DNA of 64,000 nt. Source: Linanthus parryae (taxonomy: Eukaryota; Streptophyta; Magnoliopsida; Ericales; Polemoniaceae). A model generated the notes under the pieces. It did not search any database. It saw nothing but the letters and a program-made list of their open reading frames with translations, and was not told the origin of the DNA. Positions 1 through 12,305 of the stretch are shown piece by piece. A program made the translations under genes and the position numbers. The stretch spans positions 11,405,922 through 11,469,921 of the forward strand of contig JALGPY010000012.1 in the NCBI GenBank assembly GCA_023055425.1. Direction: 5' to 3'. How positions within the stretch are numbered: the stretch's first letter is position 1; every line of letters begins with the position of its first letter.

Positions 1-817
1 ATCGATAAAGACGACTACAAACTGGTCCAGAAATGGCTTCATCACCCGGTTCATCAGGTCCATGAATACTGCGGGAGCGTTGGTTAAACCAAACGGCATC
101 ACCGTGAACTCGTAGTGACCGTACCTTGTACTAAAGGCAGTCTTCGGGATATCCTTCTCAGCAACACGAAGTTGATGATACCCGGACCTAAAATCGATTT
201 TAGAGAAAACACTAGCCCCTTGTAATTGATCGAACAAGTCATCAATCCGGGGTAGCGGATATTTGTTCTTAATGGTAGCATTGTTTAGTTCCCGGTAATC
301 AATGCATAACCGTAAAATCCCGTCTTTCTTCTTGACGAACAACACCGGTGCTCCCCAAGGTGACACACTAGGTCGGATGTACCCTTTATCCAAAAGTTCC
401 TGTATCTGGTTCTTCAACTCCTTTAATTCAGCAGGTGCCATCCTATACGGCGCCTTGGAAATAGGTGCAGTTCCAGGTGCCAAGTCTATAGTAAATTCAA
501 CTTCTCTTTGAGGTGGCATTCCCGGAATCTCTTCTGGGAATACATCCGGAAATTCCCTCACGACTGGTATCTCTTCTAGGCCAGTCTCCTTCTTAGTTAC
601 ATCTTGGACATAACACAAGAAGGCAGAGTTTCCCTTTTTCACTTGGTTTATTATGGTAAGGGCTGACACTAGTTTAATGCGAGGTTCAGTGGGGATACCT
701 CGATAAGTGATCCTTTCTCCCTTTGGCCCTCTCAGTCGAATCTTTTGACCATAACAGTCTATAACTGCCCGATACTTTCCAAGCCAATCCATTCCTAGGA
801 TTACATCTATGCCCCCC
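1..817 (-). pseudogene. Ty3/gypsy pol fragment: protease end, linker and reverse transcriptase start
   Basis: Read on the minus strand, this continues the pol frame of the gag gene next to it. It shows the end of the aspartic protease (an ILGMDWL motif), then a linker ending [11 protein letters not shown]. The N-terminal half of a Ty3-type reverse transcriptase follows, with [17 protein letters not shown], then [15 protein letters not shown], then [15 protein letters not shown]. The catalytic YxDD box would lie just beyond base 1, so RT is cut by the window edge and RNase H and integrase are outside. It is out of frame with gag by one base at the G-run at 812-817, so as it stands it cannot be made by simple translation. 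The family assignment is secure; the lineage (Tekay/Del-like) is inferred from the gag layout and the Met-tRNA primer site. Confidence 0.9.
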
Positions 818-2272
818 TAGGTCAAACTTTATTAGGTTAGCGGGTAAGGTACTGGTTAGGATCTTCAGTTCTACTCCTTCGAATACCGTGTCACAGACAG
901 TTACGTGGCCATTAGGTGTTGCTACAGGAACGGATATGCTAGGGGACTTATGAAAACCCAACTTTTCAGCAAATAAGGATGATATGAAGGAATAAGATGC
1001 ACCCGAATCAAACAATACGAAAGCTGGTTGCTCAAGGACAAGGAAAGTACCCGTCACAACTCCATGAGCAGCTTCTGCTTCAGTCCTTGTCAGCACATCT
1101 ATCCTTCCCAAATTTCCATTCTGACCTCCTGCTCCATTGTTGTTGTTATTCCCATATCCAGCATTATTGTTTCCAGTCCTGGGTTGGCCTCCATTCTGCC
1201 CTACGTTGCCCCCATTGTAGTTCTGCTGCCTCCCGTAACCATTTCCTCTGTTGTTTTGGTTGTTACGATTCCCATTCTGCTGATTCCCATACTGCTGGTT
1301 GCGCCCAAAGTTGCCTCCGTTCTGCTGGCGGTTGCCCTGGTAGTTGTTTTGCTGTGGCCTTCCAAAATTTCCGCCTTGGGTTGTTTGCTGGTTCCTGGCT
1401 GGCTGCGAACGACACTCGTAAGCCCGGTGTCCCCTCTTACCGCAGTTGTTGCAAGTAACTATGTTGCCATCACAATCCTCGCCTGGGTGGTTTCGTGGAC
1501 ACCTCTTGCAATAATAACGGCGGATTTGCTGGGCTGCAGTGTTCTGCTGGTTGCCACGATGCTGGCCCTGGTTGCCTCCTCCATTGTTAGGCTTGGACCT
1601 CTGATTGGCCTTGGCAAAGTTGTTGTTGCTTCCTCCTGCCTCCTCGAACTTGCGTTTCTTGCGTTTCTCATCTTGAGAGACACGGACTCGCCAGATGTCA
1701 GCAGCCCTGTCGTAGGCTTCGTGGAGAGTGGAATAAGTTCGGCTCAGAAGAGACTCTTGTAGCCTTTCATGAAGTCCTCCGATAAATCGAGAAATCTTGG
1801 AGTCTTCGTCGGGCACCATGTTTCCAACAAATCGCGTCAACTCCGTGAATTTTCGGAAATACTCAGTGACGGAGTCATTTCCTTGCTGCAGGTTTTGGAA
1901 TTCCATTTCCTTACTCCTCTTCACATGGTGAGGGTAGAAACGCGATCGGAGAGCAGCTTGAAGAGCTTCCCAGTCGAAATTGGGTCTGGCCAACAGAGTC
2001 TCTCGGGCATTCCTCCACCAGAGGTTCGCTTCACTCTTCAAATAGAAGGCCGCACAGTTAACTTTGCGTTCATCAGGGCACTCTACCACCTCGAGAATCT
2101 TATCCATTTCCACGATCCAATCCTCCAATTCAACAGGATCCTCTTTTCCTGTGAATTCCTTGGGTTTCATTTCTGACACCTGTTTGGCCCAATTAGTCCC
2201 TGTCTGACCTCCGTTGTTCATCATCTGACTCATTTGTGTGAAGAAATGCTCCATGCTGATGTTTTCAGCCAT
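686..2272 (-). CDS. Ty3/gypsy gag with CCHC zinc knuckle and start of aspartic protease (frameshifted)
   Basis: The product is 528 residues as read. Residues ~30-200 form a retrotransposon gag (capsid) domain with WWRNARETL and the typical [14 protein letters not shown] region. A long Asn/Gln/Gly-rich tract follows. It contains a CCHC knuckle ([14 protein letters not shown]) preceded by a Cys-rich [14 protein letters not shown] stretch. The protease active site [12 protein letters not shown] lies near residue 425. The last ~55 residues (after FDLGG) are a frameshift artefact: the run of six Gs on the minus strand at 812-817 has one base too many for the protease frame to continue. The start is the first Met downstream of the LTR and primer-binding site. 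Gag would form the cytoplasmic virus-like particle. The frame is otherwise intact, suggesting a fairly recent element. Confidence 0.9.
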   Translation of the reverse strand: MAENISMEHFFTQMSQMMNNGGQTGTNWAKQVSEMKPKEFTGKEDPVELEDWIVEMDKILEVVECPDERKVNCAAFYLKSEANLWWRNARETLLARPNFDWEALQAALRSRFYPHHVKRSKEMEFQNLQQGNDSVTEYFRKFTELTRFVGNMVPDEDSKISRFIGGLHERLQESLLSRTYSTLHEAYDRAADIWRVRVSQDEKRKKRKFEEAGGSNNNFAKANQRSKPNNGGGNQGQHRGNQQNTAAQQIRRYYCKRCPRNHPGEDCDGNIVTCNNCGKRGHRAYECRSQPARNQQTTQGGNFGRPQQNNYQGNRQQNGGNFGRNQQYGNQQNGNRNNQNNRGNGYGRQQNYNGGNVGQNGGQPRTGNNNAGYGNNNNNGAGGQNGNLGRIDVLTRTEAEAAHGVVTGTFLVLEQPAFVLFDSGASYSFISSLFAEKLGFHKSPSISVPVATPNGHVTVCDTVFEGVELKILTSTLPANLIKFDLGGHRCNPRNGLAWKVSGSYRLLWSKDSTERAKGRKDHLSRYPH

Positions 2273-2730
2273 TTGTCTCTGTCAAACTAACCTAAAGCGA
2301 TATGGTAGTGGTCTATCAGTCACCCCTATGGTATCCTCGGTTATGGTCGCATATATTTCAACAGTTATTTTACAATTATCTAGCACAACAATTGCGTAAA
2401 AAAACATGTATCACATAGAAATTATCACACTAAAGCACATGTAACGTGTCCATAAATCAAATAGAGCATCTAATACGAATCAAATTATGTCCTTATCCTT
2501 CTTCTGGTCATGGAAGTGAAGATTATTCACAACCAATTAGATGTACCTTGAATCAAACTGATTCACATAAATCTATAACACACAAAACTTCTTAAGACAG
2601 GTTGTGGGTGGGTGGGAGATATCAATACCTATACTTAAGCTACCCATACCCCGAACGGCTTTCCAGTTTTATTTATATTGCCCTATGTTCATTTGAAGTT
2701 GCCCTACAGGTTTAATTCCCTTTTACTGGA

Positions 2731-2748
2731 CTGTTGGCTCTGATACCA
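2731..2748 (-). other. Primer-binding site of the gypsy element (initiator Met-tRNA type)
   Basis: On the minus strand this reads TGGTATCAGAGCCAACAG, complementary to the 3' end of plant initiator Met-tRNA. It lies two bases from the LTR end (GGTCGTTGCA) and ~460 bp before the gag start, as expected for the 5' LTR side of a minus-strand element. Confidence 0.9.
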
Positions 2749-2966
2749 CCTGCAACGACCCCCTTATCCGACTCGGACGAATCGGGGAGGCCGAAGCTAA
2801 AAGTAGTGGCGGACAATCGAAAGCACAACATCCCAACGATTATATTACATACTATTACACAGTACAATACGTTCCCAAGTCCTTCATACGTAGCAATTAC
2901 ACATTGTTCTTGCCTTATTCAAACTATTTTACATGATTCAAACTATCTTACAACACGACATGTCCT

Positions 2967-5136
2967 TGTTCGCGATAATTCCCAAGTATAGGAATATCGT
3001 TCTAAGTAGTACCCGAGTAAGAACGAGGTCGAATCCACAAGGAGAGGAGGTTTAGACAATGACTTGCAAAACTAGAAAACGACAAACTAAAGCAAGAAAC
3101 ACAAACTCTCAATGGCTTTAAAGCTTGCCAAGCTATTCAAATCCACCAAAATCAATTGATGGAGCAAGTTTGAGGTTTGAGTTTAAGAACAAAGTAAACG
3201 ACTACTAGAGCTACGATTCAAGAAACTAAGTGAAACGACAAGTAGAGAGGGGCTAGGGATCATCGGTTTCTCTAGTGACCAATCCTCCTATTATATTCAA
3301 GCCCGATTCTCAATTCGCATATCTCAAGAAGTGATTGCTCATACAATCCAACTCGCGACAAGAGAAGTGTGTAAATCCAACACGCTAATCAAGCACTAAT
3401 GAGGCTATTCAAATGAGATTCTCCAAATTTCAAGTGTTTCAAGCATCAACCATATGTAAACACACATAGATGTTTCCACATGAAAGATCAAGCAACAAAT
3501 GAGATTTGTAAATTCTCACTCAAATCACCTAACTAGAACTCGATTTCTCAAAGTTAGGATTGACGAGTTCCTCTCACTCAAATGCAACTTCAAATCAAAC
3601 ACGTCAAAAGTATTCGCACATCTACCTATTCAATGCATCAAATACTTCAACAAGAGAAATCCAAACATTGCACTAAGCACTCAAGTGAACCCAATTCAAC
3701 CCATTCATCCTTGAAGTTCAACTTGAATCAATATGGAGATTTAGACACTATATAGTCCCAAATCACCCAAGCAAATTGAATTAGCTAGACATAATAGAAA
3801 ATTCAAGAGAGATTGAGAGAAATTTAACTTTCAATAATCAAATCTTGAATTCATACTTGATAGCATCAATACACTTTTCACTAATTCAATCCCAAACACT
3901 TGTTTCAACTACAAACATGAAGAACAAACCATCTAATCGAATGAAACTACACAAAATAGAGCAAAACAGCCCCAACTCACTACTAAGCTACGAAAATGAT
4001 GAGAAACCCACTACCTAAGCTGCTGCTGCTGCTGCTGATGATGAACACAGCAAGAACACAGCAGCAGCTGTGAAACAGTGACCCAGAACAGAGTACAAAC
4101 TGACCTCCTCTCTCTCCCTCTTCGTCTTTCCCTTGTTCTTGGCCCTGATTATGCTCAAAGAGAGCTCAGGCGCTCAAGAACAAGCCCTGACATGGGTGAA
4201 ATCGGAGAGAGAGAGAGGATGAACAAAAAGCTGTTATGGAGTACTGTAGCCGACTGGGTCTGAGAGTGAGCGAACCCCTTTCTTCTTCTTCGACTTCAGA
4301 TTATATAGAGGGTAGGGATATGATTTCGTAGCCTCCAAGCACAAATCTCCACGCTTGAATTGAACTCAGAAGCCCTCCATCGTTGATTGAAACAAACCCT
4401 AGAATTTGGGGCTTTTTCGTCCATTCGTTCTTAGGCCGAATTGATTGGAGTATGGGATAGAGGATGGGCTAGGGAGTTGATTGGAGCCAATTTGAGCTGA
4501 TTCCGTGAAGGTTTGATCGAGTTTGAGCCTTTGGTTGGAGCTTTGACGAGCAACCATGGCTGCTCCTGGTGCTTTTGCGTTCCTTCGCGTCGGGGAGAGA
4601 GATGTGGCCAACTGGTGTCTAAAGGTTTGCCCGAATTTCAATTTGGCCCCCTCTAGTTTGCTGGGGGCTTTAAAAGGCCCCCAGCTCTCTTAAAAGGTTT
4701 CGAAAATTTGCACAAACACCCCTAAACCGTTAAGGATCCTTCAAATAAGCCATTAAAACATCTAGAAAACTGCACTAAGCTCCCCAAATCCGTTAAATGG
4801 TTTTCAAACAAACCCTTAGATGAAACTTTGGCCTCTTTTCTTCTAAATCTTCAACAACGGCCCCATATTCTTCTCTTGTCTTCTAAAATAGGTCTTCAAA
4901 TCTTCACTAATCTTCCAATCAAGCGCTTTAAGTTTCTTTAATTCATCGTTTGGCCCTCCTATGCTAGTCTCTTGCATTCCAAATCACGATTTTACCTACA
5001 AAATGAGAGAAAACAACCAAAGCTACGAAAACAAGCATAAGTCTAGAAAGAGAGATAAAATAGCTAAATTAAACATATTAGCAAGTTATGAAGAGTTCCT
5101 TAACATACTAAAATATGCAATTTTAAGTCGTTAACA
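2967..5136 (-). mobile_element. Family-A solo LTR, copy A1 (2170 bp)
   Basis: It is flanked by a perfect 5 bp direct repeat GTCCT (2962-2966 and 5137-5141). On the minus strand it starts TGTTAACGACTTAAAA and ends CGCGAACA, the TG..CA ends of an LTR. No second LTR, gag or pol belongs to it, so it is best read as a solo LTR left by recombination. It lies inside the gypsy LTR, which is therefore older. A second copy of the family sits at 16196-16875 plus 39114-40355. Near its 3' end is a conserved phrase, TATACTTGGGA, also present in copy A2. It contains a CTG repeat (4020-4036). Long LTRs of this kind are typical of Athila/Tat Ty3 elements; the lineage is inference. Confidence 0.85.
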
Positions 5137-5608
5137 GTCCTCCTCAGTGAGTCCCGTACCCAGCTATGCCAAAATCTTCTTCCTCTAATCCTGCGGTGGG
5201 AAAGAAAACGGAACCGCAGTTTCTAAAGTCAGCCGGGAAATGCTGAGTAAATAAATACCCTAGCTCGTAAACGGATGACGAGGCATAATTTATTTCTCAA
5301 AAACAGTAATAAGAGGAAATAAATCTTTAAAAGAGTAAACAAGGCACACATCAAGCTTTAAACTTCTCAACCTTTCAAATCCTTCTTTCTTGATCTTGAA
5401 ACGGGGAGTGATATCCCAATCTTGCCTTCCTTTATATTCATAGACATTCTTGTCCTTGAAGAAAACCACTTTTTAACTTTGTTGATACGGGGAAGATCTA
5501 CTATCACTACGCATCCAAGACCTTAAGTGCCGGCACCCCTCTAAGACTACTCGCGGCCAGAGAGGTGAGTACATGGAGCAATCCGGCAGGTTGCGACCGG
5601 ATTAAAAT

Positions 5609-5690
5609 AAACGGGTCGGGTGGACGTAGCCAGCCACGACCAATCTTATAAACGGGTCGGGTGAACGTAGTCAGCCACGACCAATCTTAT
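5609..5690. repeat. Two tandem 41 bp units in the gypsy LTR
   Basis: Two adjacent units begin AAACGGGTCGGGTG and end CCAATCTTAT, at 5609-5649 and 5650-5690. They differ at about two positions. Confidence 0.85.
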
Positions 5691-8035
5691 AGAAAAGCGA
5701 ATATAACGATCCGCGCACAACTCTTTCCACTTTACGTTATTAGTGGATTAATATTATTCGTGTGACAATTCGCAGTAAATCAACTTCTTTAACTTGCAAA
5801 GAGATTTCAAACAAAACATGTAACTCAAAAATATAATTTTGAGACAAGTATTAAAAGCATACCCTGACACGAACAGGAGCTAGCACGCTAGGCTAGGCAT
5901 ATTTACTTACCTGGATTCCGTAGCGTCAAACGTCCTACTTGTTGTCGTTGCTTACGAATCCGTTACCTACAAATCGGAGCTTCTAAATCGTCACAACTCT
6001 GTATAATTCTACGAGTCTAATTAATAACCCTAGTTATCAATTCTTAAAATTAGCCCGAACTCGCACACTAATTTATTAACGTTTCTTTATCTCGTTATAT
6101 TTTCTTATTAGCAAAAATTATTAAACAACGAGTGGTAAATTGAAGAGTTATTAAATTTATGTTATAGAAGTCTCATTTATTTATAGGAACTATTTTTATA
6201 AAATGCTAGTAGAACTTAATAGTAGTTTGTGTTTTTACATAAAGTAAATATTAATATTATAAACTATACGATATTGGATTTTTATGAAAAATCACTTCAA
6301 AATAATTGAAATGTCGCAACGATATTTAAAAGCTCGAAAAAGTCATTTTTATGAATATTCAAACAACCAATTTTAAAGTTAAACAATTAAACGCAACGTT
6401 TGTTTAGTTTTTTAATAAAAACATTACTCGTTTAATTTTTAACGAGCGATCCGTATATTATTTCGAAGCCCGAATCACATTTTTGTAACCGGGACGAAAT
6501 CTATTATTTTTAGAAAATATTTTTAATCCAAAAATATTATTTTTATTTTTCGCGAATAATATAAAGTTTATATAAACTACACTTATAACCCCACAAGTTA
6601 TGTCAAAACACAGCAGGACCCCCATCCTACTCACATGGCAGATTATTTAACATGCAATACTACCCACCAAGTTCTCATATATACAAACAGCTACCCCCTT
6701 CAACATAATTATCATGCTATAACAGTTTAGGGTAAAAGACACTTTAACCCCTTTTTACAAAAACATCAAATTTAACAAGCTAAAAATGGAATGAAGAATA
6801 CGAGATACGATTTTGATTGTTTAAACGGAATCACGGCGAGATTTAGAGCATACCTAGGCCAAGAATGGCCATAATCGGTCAAGAAACGAAGCTTTCCGGG
6901 TTTGTCGACGGTGAGTCGCGGCGGTGCTCTTCGTCGCCGACAATGGAGGACCTCCTAGCTTCGGTTAGGACCTGGGTTCGTCTCCTGGGAGCTCCAGGAG
7001 TAGTTTAGAAGTGATTTGGACCGATGGGAGTTGTCGGGTTGCTTGGGCCAAGCTCCCCCGTCGGCAACAATGGTGGCCGACGGTGGTGGTCGTGGGTTTT
7101 CTTAGCGGCTTAGTTGCAGACTTTGTCTCTGTTTCTGGATGGTGGAGAGAATGAAACAGAGCAAAGAGAGAGAGGTAGGGAGGAAGAGAGAAAGAAGCAG
7201 AGGGTTGTTCGACGGTGGTTCCCGTCAGCAGTGGTGGTGGTGACGGCTTCGGAGCTTGTCACCGCTGCTGCTGCTGATTGTTGCTGCTGTTGCTCTGTTT
7301 CGGAACAGAGCAGGGAGAGTGAGACAGAGAGAGGTAATACAGAGAGTTGGAGCGGAGATGGTGTTGGGTGGTTGCGGTGATTTCGCCGGAGGTGAGGGAG
7401 ATGACGATGGTGGCGATGGTGGAGGCTACTGCTGCTGTTGATTTTGTTGGTGTGATCTCAGAACAGAGGGAGTTGGAGAGTGAGATGGTGGCAGGGAGTT
7501 TGATGGTGGAGGTGGTGGTGCTCACGGTGGTGGCGACGGGAAGAAGGTGAAGAAGATGATGAAGGTGAAGAGATGAAGATTAAGTGAAGGTTGATGATTG
7601 ATGTGAATGATTGCCTTGATGACTCATTTTATAGGTAGACAAAAGGAGGGTGAATAATTATGTTGGAGGAGGTGATGGTGATTGTGTTTGGCGGTAAGAA
7701 AAATCCCTGAAGAAGCAAAATGGTAGTTGTAGAAGATGATGTGAGAAAGGTTAAGGCGTGGGTGGCACACCAAGGTGTAGAATGATTGGGTGCGTCACTC
7801 ACACTAAACTTCGCGGTGGTCATACACGCGTAAACACATTAATAATAATAAAAATAAATAAAACTCTCACGTGTTTATCTTCGATTACCAACTTAACACT
7901 TTCTAAAATTCTACGAGAAGTTCTTGTCTGTAAAATACTATAATTTAACTAACTTTATTTTTCACAATTAAATTCTTTATTTAGCTCTTTAAATTACTAT
8001 TTTGCCCTTGTAAATTATATGGGGTATTAAAATCA

Positions 8036-8189
8036 TCCATGTTGGTCTCCTCATAACCCACTTGCACCTTATGGGTCCTACCCTTTCAGGTGGTTCCACC
8101 AAAGTCCATACTTTGTTGGAATACATGGATTCCATATCGTATCTCGCGGCTTCAAGCCATTTCTGAGAGTATGGCCCACTTATGGCCAT
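8036..8189 (-). pseudogene. Copia-2 reverse transcriptase N-terminal remnant
   Basis: The minus-strand frame reads KWLEAARYDMESMYSNKVWT followed by LVEPPERVGPIRCKWV. This is the conserved entry into a Ty1/copia RT domain (compare the same region of copia-1 at ~36550-36660). The homology stops abruptly at ~8036, where the gypsy LTR begins. Confidence 0.8.
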
Positions 8190-10079
8190 CTCATAGGTTA
8201 CAGGCTCATCACCATGAGCAACACATCAACGGGGTCATGAGAAATCCATATTTCTTTAGCCTATTGACATATTTACCCTACAAGGTTCTTGTGTTACCTG
8301 AGTAGGTTGCTCCACAACCCCTTGTGACCCTGCTCATGTTCCATCAAGAGGATCAATGTTCTTTTGTGGTTCTTGAACTCCTTCAAGTTCTATTGTCCTC
8401 TCACTGTTTCCTTTAGAGACAATCTCTATCTAGAAACACAGCGGTTCGAGCAACAAACAGTTTTTTCTCGATTGGAGTGTAGAGATAATATCCCTTGTTT
8501 CCTCAGGATATTACACATAGTACATCAAGTTTATCTGTAAACTATTTACATAAACTTCATAACCCAATTTCTTTATGAATAACATACTAGGACACTTCCT
8601 CGTCGATATCTCATATGATGTTTTTCAAAATTAATTTATATGGAACAAGCTTAAGGGCGAAACTTGCTGTAATTAGAACATGGCCCTTAAAATAACTGGA
8701 AGTTGTGTTTGACACATCATGGACCGAACTGTGTCCAACAAGGTTTGGTGTCTCTTCTCAGACATGCCATTCCATAATGGTGTTAAGGTAGAGTGAGTTG
8801 GTATCACATCCCATACTCCTTTAGTTGTTCAAACTATTATTTTATGTATTCTCTTTCACGATTCAATCGTAGAGCCATGATACTTTTGCCAAGCTGGCTT
8901 TCTACTTCATTCTTGAGTTCCTTGATCTCCTTAAAGGATTCTGATTCGTTTCTTCATAAGATTCAAAAATCCATATTTCTCTGATCCCATCAGTAAATAT
9001 GACGAAGTATTGAAAACCACCTTTAGCATTTGTGCTTAGCGGCCTTTATACATCAACATGTATGATTCCCAAAAGATCATATCTTTGCCTAATAAATAAG
9101 TCTTACATGTCTCATATGATTCACTAATCAAATGAGTTACATAAATCCATCCATATGGAGTTCAAGATATGTATCTCCTATTCCTGTAGCCTAAATGATA
9201 ATGCCAAAGATAAGCGAGGTTCATATCAATATATGCAAACCTCTTGGTATTACTGTTTTAGATGAACTTATCATGATCAAGGATATATAATCAACTTAGA
9301 CAAAATTGCATTACAATAATGCATTTTATCAAAATAAATGGAACAACATTTGTCTATTATTTTAATTAAAGATTTTTCTTGTCAAAACAAGAAACTGTGA
9401 TAATGTCCCTACTCAAAGTAGTGACGTAATCGTATTTGTCTAATTCATGGATAATTCCAAAAAGGTATAAATAATTCCATATGGCTAATTCAGCAACCCT
9501 TTGCTTCATTGCCCCACGTGTAGGTTTATTTCTTCCTTATTCAATTGTCTACATCTCTTGAGATCCTCCACACTTCTATAAATGTGAGATCTTCATCAAG
9601 TATCATATACTAATGAGATAGAAATATTGACTTATATAACAAAATTACCTAATTTGGAATTCATAATTCCCTTATTATTTCCTTCCACGTACTTCAGGCA
9701 GTTTCTCTTCCTCTACACCACCTATGGGACTTTTAAGGCAACTTGATTTTAGCAACAAGCTTGATTTATACCCATGGGGTTGGTTCAAACCTTTTGCCCT
9801 TACCCATGCTGTTAACCATTAGCATGTTTTACCTTTAGCCCTTTATGAGTGCATTGTATAGCGATTCTCAATCATATTGAGTAAATCACCTTCGAACAAA
9901 ACTATAATTGCATCCAATGCAATTCTTGGTCCATTTGGGAGAATAATTATTTATTCTTTATCTATCTCATAGATAACTCCCAGTCTCTAAGCTTTCAATC
10001 CTATTGAGATAGCTTAGTTTGCGCTTCACCTCTTGCTTCAGCAGTCACACATTACTAGCTTGTGTCATCGGGTAAAATC

Positions 10080-10400
10080 TTGATGAATTAAGTCGCCTTG
10101 CTTTGGAAAGCCCGAACTTACTCTATCTTGATCATGACGAGTGCTAAGCAAGAGTGTGCAAAGTGGAGAAACACTTCAATCCTTTCATATCTAGCTCGCT
10201 CTTTTGAAAGAGCTTCTTTTAATGTACGATCACTTCATACGCCTCCACATCTCTCATCTTGCTTCCAAAGCTCAGAGTTCATGGCAGCTAACATGAGGCA
10301 AGTCATATCCAAAGAACCGTTCTTTGATGTTCAATTCCTTTAGGATTTAGTGTGTTTTGGTAGTTGGTGGGAAGATAAATTTACGTTCTACGATGTACAA
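10080..10400 (-). pseudogene. Copia-2 gag remnant
   Basis: The minus strand encodes DMTCLMLAAMNSELWKQ, which aligns by eye with CLMLCTMTSELQKK in the copia-1 gag. KEALSKERARYERIEV follows, matching its LFQEQARVESYEV. Stops and frame changes interrupt it. It supports the orientation and family of copia-2 and has no coding capacity left. Confidence 0.6.
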
Positions 10401-11861
10401 CAATTTCGCTTTTATTTGAGAACAATTCTCAATTTTATACCAATCTAGAAAATAGATTCCAAACAGCCTATCCATCTCATGGACATAAAGTCGTGTTTCG
10501 TATGTATAATGCTATGGGTATTCAAAATAATAGGATTATGCAACGCATTGTGACGTATTTACTATATTCAACAATGACCTAAATTATTAAATATAGCTCC
10601 CGTTATTTTTCTCAGATTAATAGCCTTCACCAATAATGCGGAAAATATCTTATATATTTTCAAGTGCGTCCAAGATCCCTTTTTCACTTCTTCTTGAGCT
10701 TTCTTTGGCAAGTCACCCATGAATTAGTTATTTAGGTAGGAACCATTCCAATTGCATCCCATGCAACTCTTGGTCCAAGTAGGTGAATAACTCTTTATTC
10801 TTTATCCTTTGGACAACGCCTAATTGTCATGCCTCTAGGTTCATCAATCCAATTGAGTCTTACCCAGTTGCGTCCAACCTCTTGCTTCAACATACACACA
10901 CTACTAGCTTGTGTCATTCGCAACACATCATGGTGAATTAAAACCGGCTTGCTTTGCCAAGCCCGAATTTTAATAGACCCTGATCATGAAGGGTGTTTAG
11001 GCAAGAGAAGGCAAAACACAATATTCTATTTGAGGGATTTGATAGTCATTATTCGTTTGGTTGATCACATCAACATGATCTTCTTATTTGGATTGGGCTA
11101 TCCACAATAAAAGACCATATTATCTTGTTAACATTTTACTAGTATCGCCATACACACAAAAATAAATAACAAGACATAAATAATAAACATCCAAAAAATA
11201 AAATAAAAAATAACGTGGGATGGATATGGCCCTTAGACTAAGATATTACCAAGCCAATGATAATATTTATGTTCCCTAAAGTGACAAGCTCATCTCCATG
11301 TGCTCCACGATAGCTGCGCGCCTAGGGTAGGGAGTCCTCGTCGTCTTTTGGCTTCTTTGGTTCTCCGGTCTTCATCTCCATGCTCTTGGCTAACATCTAA
11401 ATATTTCTAATTCTAGCCTAACATATAGAATAAATAACTAAATAAAGCCTCACATATTGTGGAGTAAAATGACTCGCAGGCCGTAAAACCGAATTAATTA
11501 TTACATTATTTTGATAAGCTCGCAAACCGTAAACCAAACCACAAAAATATAAAACATCCACAACCTAGGCCATATCCATCCACCATGCAACAAAGCACAT
11601 AATACAGTTAAAACCAATTTTTAACAGGCTTGTTCAATTTTAGTTGTTTTGGACATACTAGGGTTAAAACGGTCCGAGAGATTTTACCAAGATAATGGCC
11701 AAAATCAACCAAGGAACAGCCACACTAGACCCGGGCCGGCCGGCCCTAGCCCACACGGCTAGGCCGTGTGCTAGGGTGCGCCGGCCCCCTTGGGGTCGTG
11801 TGTTACTTGGGCGGAAAGGAGAGAGAGGGGCGGTCCCTTCATGGGGCCACACCTCCTCATG

Positions 11862-12038
11862 GAATTGTTTCCAAAAAAAAAAATAATTCCTTCCTTGTTG
11901 GGTTATTTCCAAAACACCCTTATGACATTGTTTCCAAAAACAATTCCTTCCTTGTTGGGTTGTTTCCAAAACACCCTTATTGCATTGTTTCCGAAAACAA
12001 CTCCCTCCTTGTTGGGTTGTTTCCCAAACACACTTTTG
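11862..12038. repeat. Three tandem ~59 bp units in the copia-2 leader
   Basis: Three successive units each contain a ATTGTTTCC(A/G)AAAA block and a CCTTGTTGGGTTGTTTCC block. They produce repetitive short frames on both strands. Copia-1 has only a single related block near 18592-18615, so the expansion is specific to copia-2. Confidence 0.8.
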
Positions 12039-12291
12039 CCTTGATGTCCAAGTTTAATTATTTCCATACTTGGAAAACCCGTTTTCCAAGCATGTGCCCA
12101 AACCCTAGTTCCTGAACAAAATTATTCACATCATATGTGAGAAAACTAACTAATTCCTACATTCCATATAAAATTAGATCTTGTTTATTGCATCTTCTAT
12201 GCCAATTAATTTCAGTTTCGCTTAAAATTGACAATACGATGTATAAACTGAAATCGTAACACAAAAAATCATGTTATGCACTACGACCTGT

Positions 12292-12304
12292 GGCTCTGAT
12301 ACCA
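12292..12304 (-). other. Copia-2 primer-binding site (Met-tRNA type)
   Basis: The minus strand reads TGGTATCAGAGCC one base after the LTR end CCCAACA. Confidence 0.85.
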
Positions 12305-12305
12305 C

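Larger units (their letters stand above)
2751..8035 (-). mobile_element. 5' LTR of the Ty3/gypsy element, ~3.1 kb, interrupted by a family-A solo LTR
   Basis: The LTR ends at 2751, where the minus strand reads TCGTTGCA next to the primer-binding site. It probably begins at 8035, where the minus strand reads TGATTTTAATACCCC. This start is inferred because an unrelated copia RT frame breaks off exactly there. Removing the 2170 bp insertion plus one 5 bp duplication leaves ~3.1 kb. A TATAAAA-like box on the minus strand near 7628-7634 is a plausible promoter. Low-complexity coding-like stretches (GCTGCTG runs, 7256-7290) give small spurious reading frames. A 41 bp direct repeat occurs twice (5609-5649, 5650-5690). 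The other LTR is outside the window, so the target duplication cannot be checked. Confidence 0.7.

Noticed and set aside
1028..1762. 244-codon plus-strand frame
   Set aside because: It lies antisense to the Asn/Gln-rich gag region and is a composition artefact with no domain.
7114..7550. Possible host protein-coding region with Glu/Val-rich frames
   Set aside because: It lies inside the gypsy LTR; frames follow from GGTGGTG and GCTGCTG low complexity.
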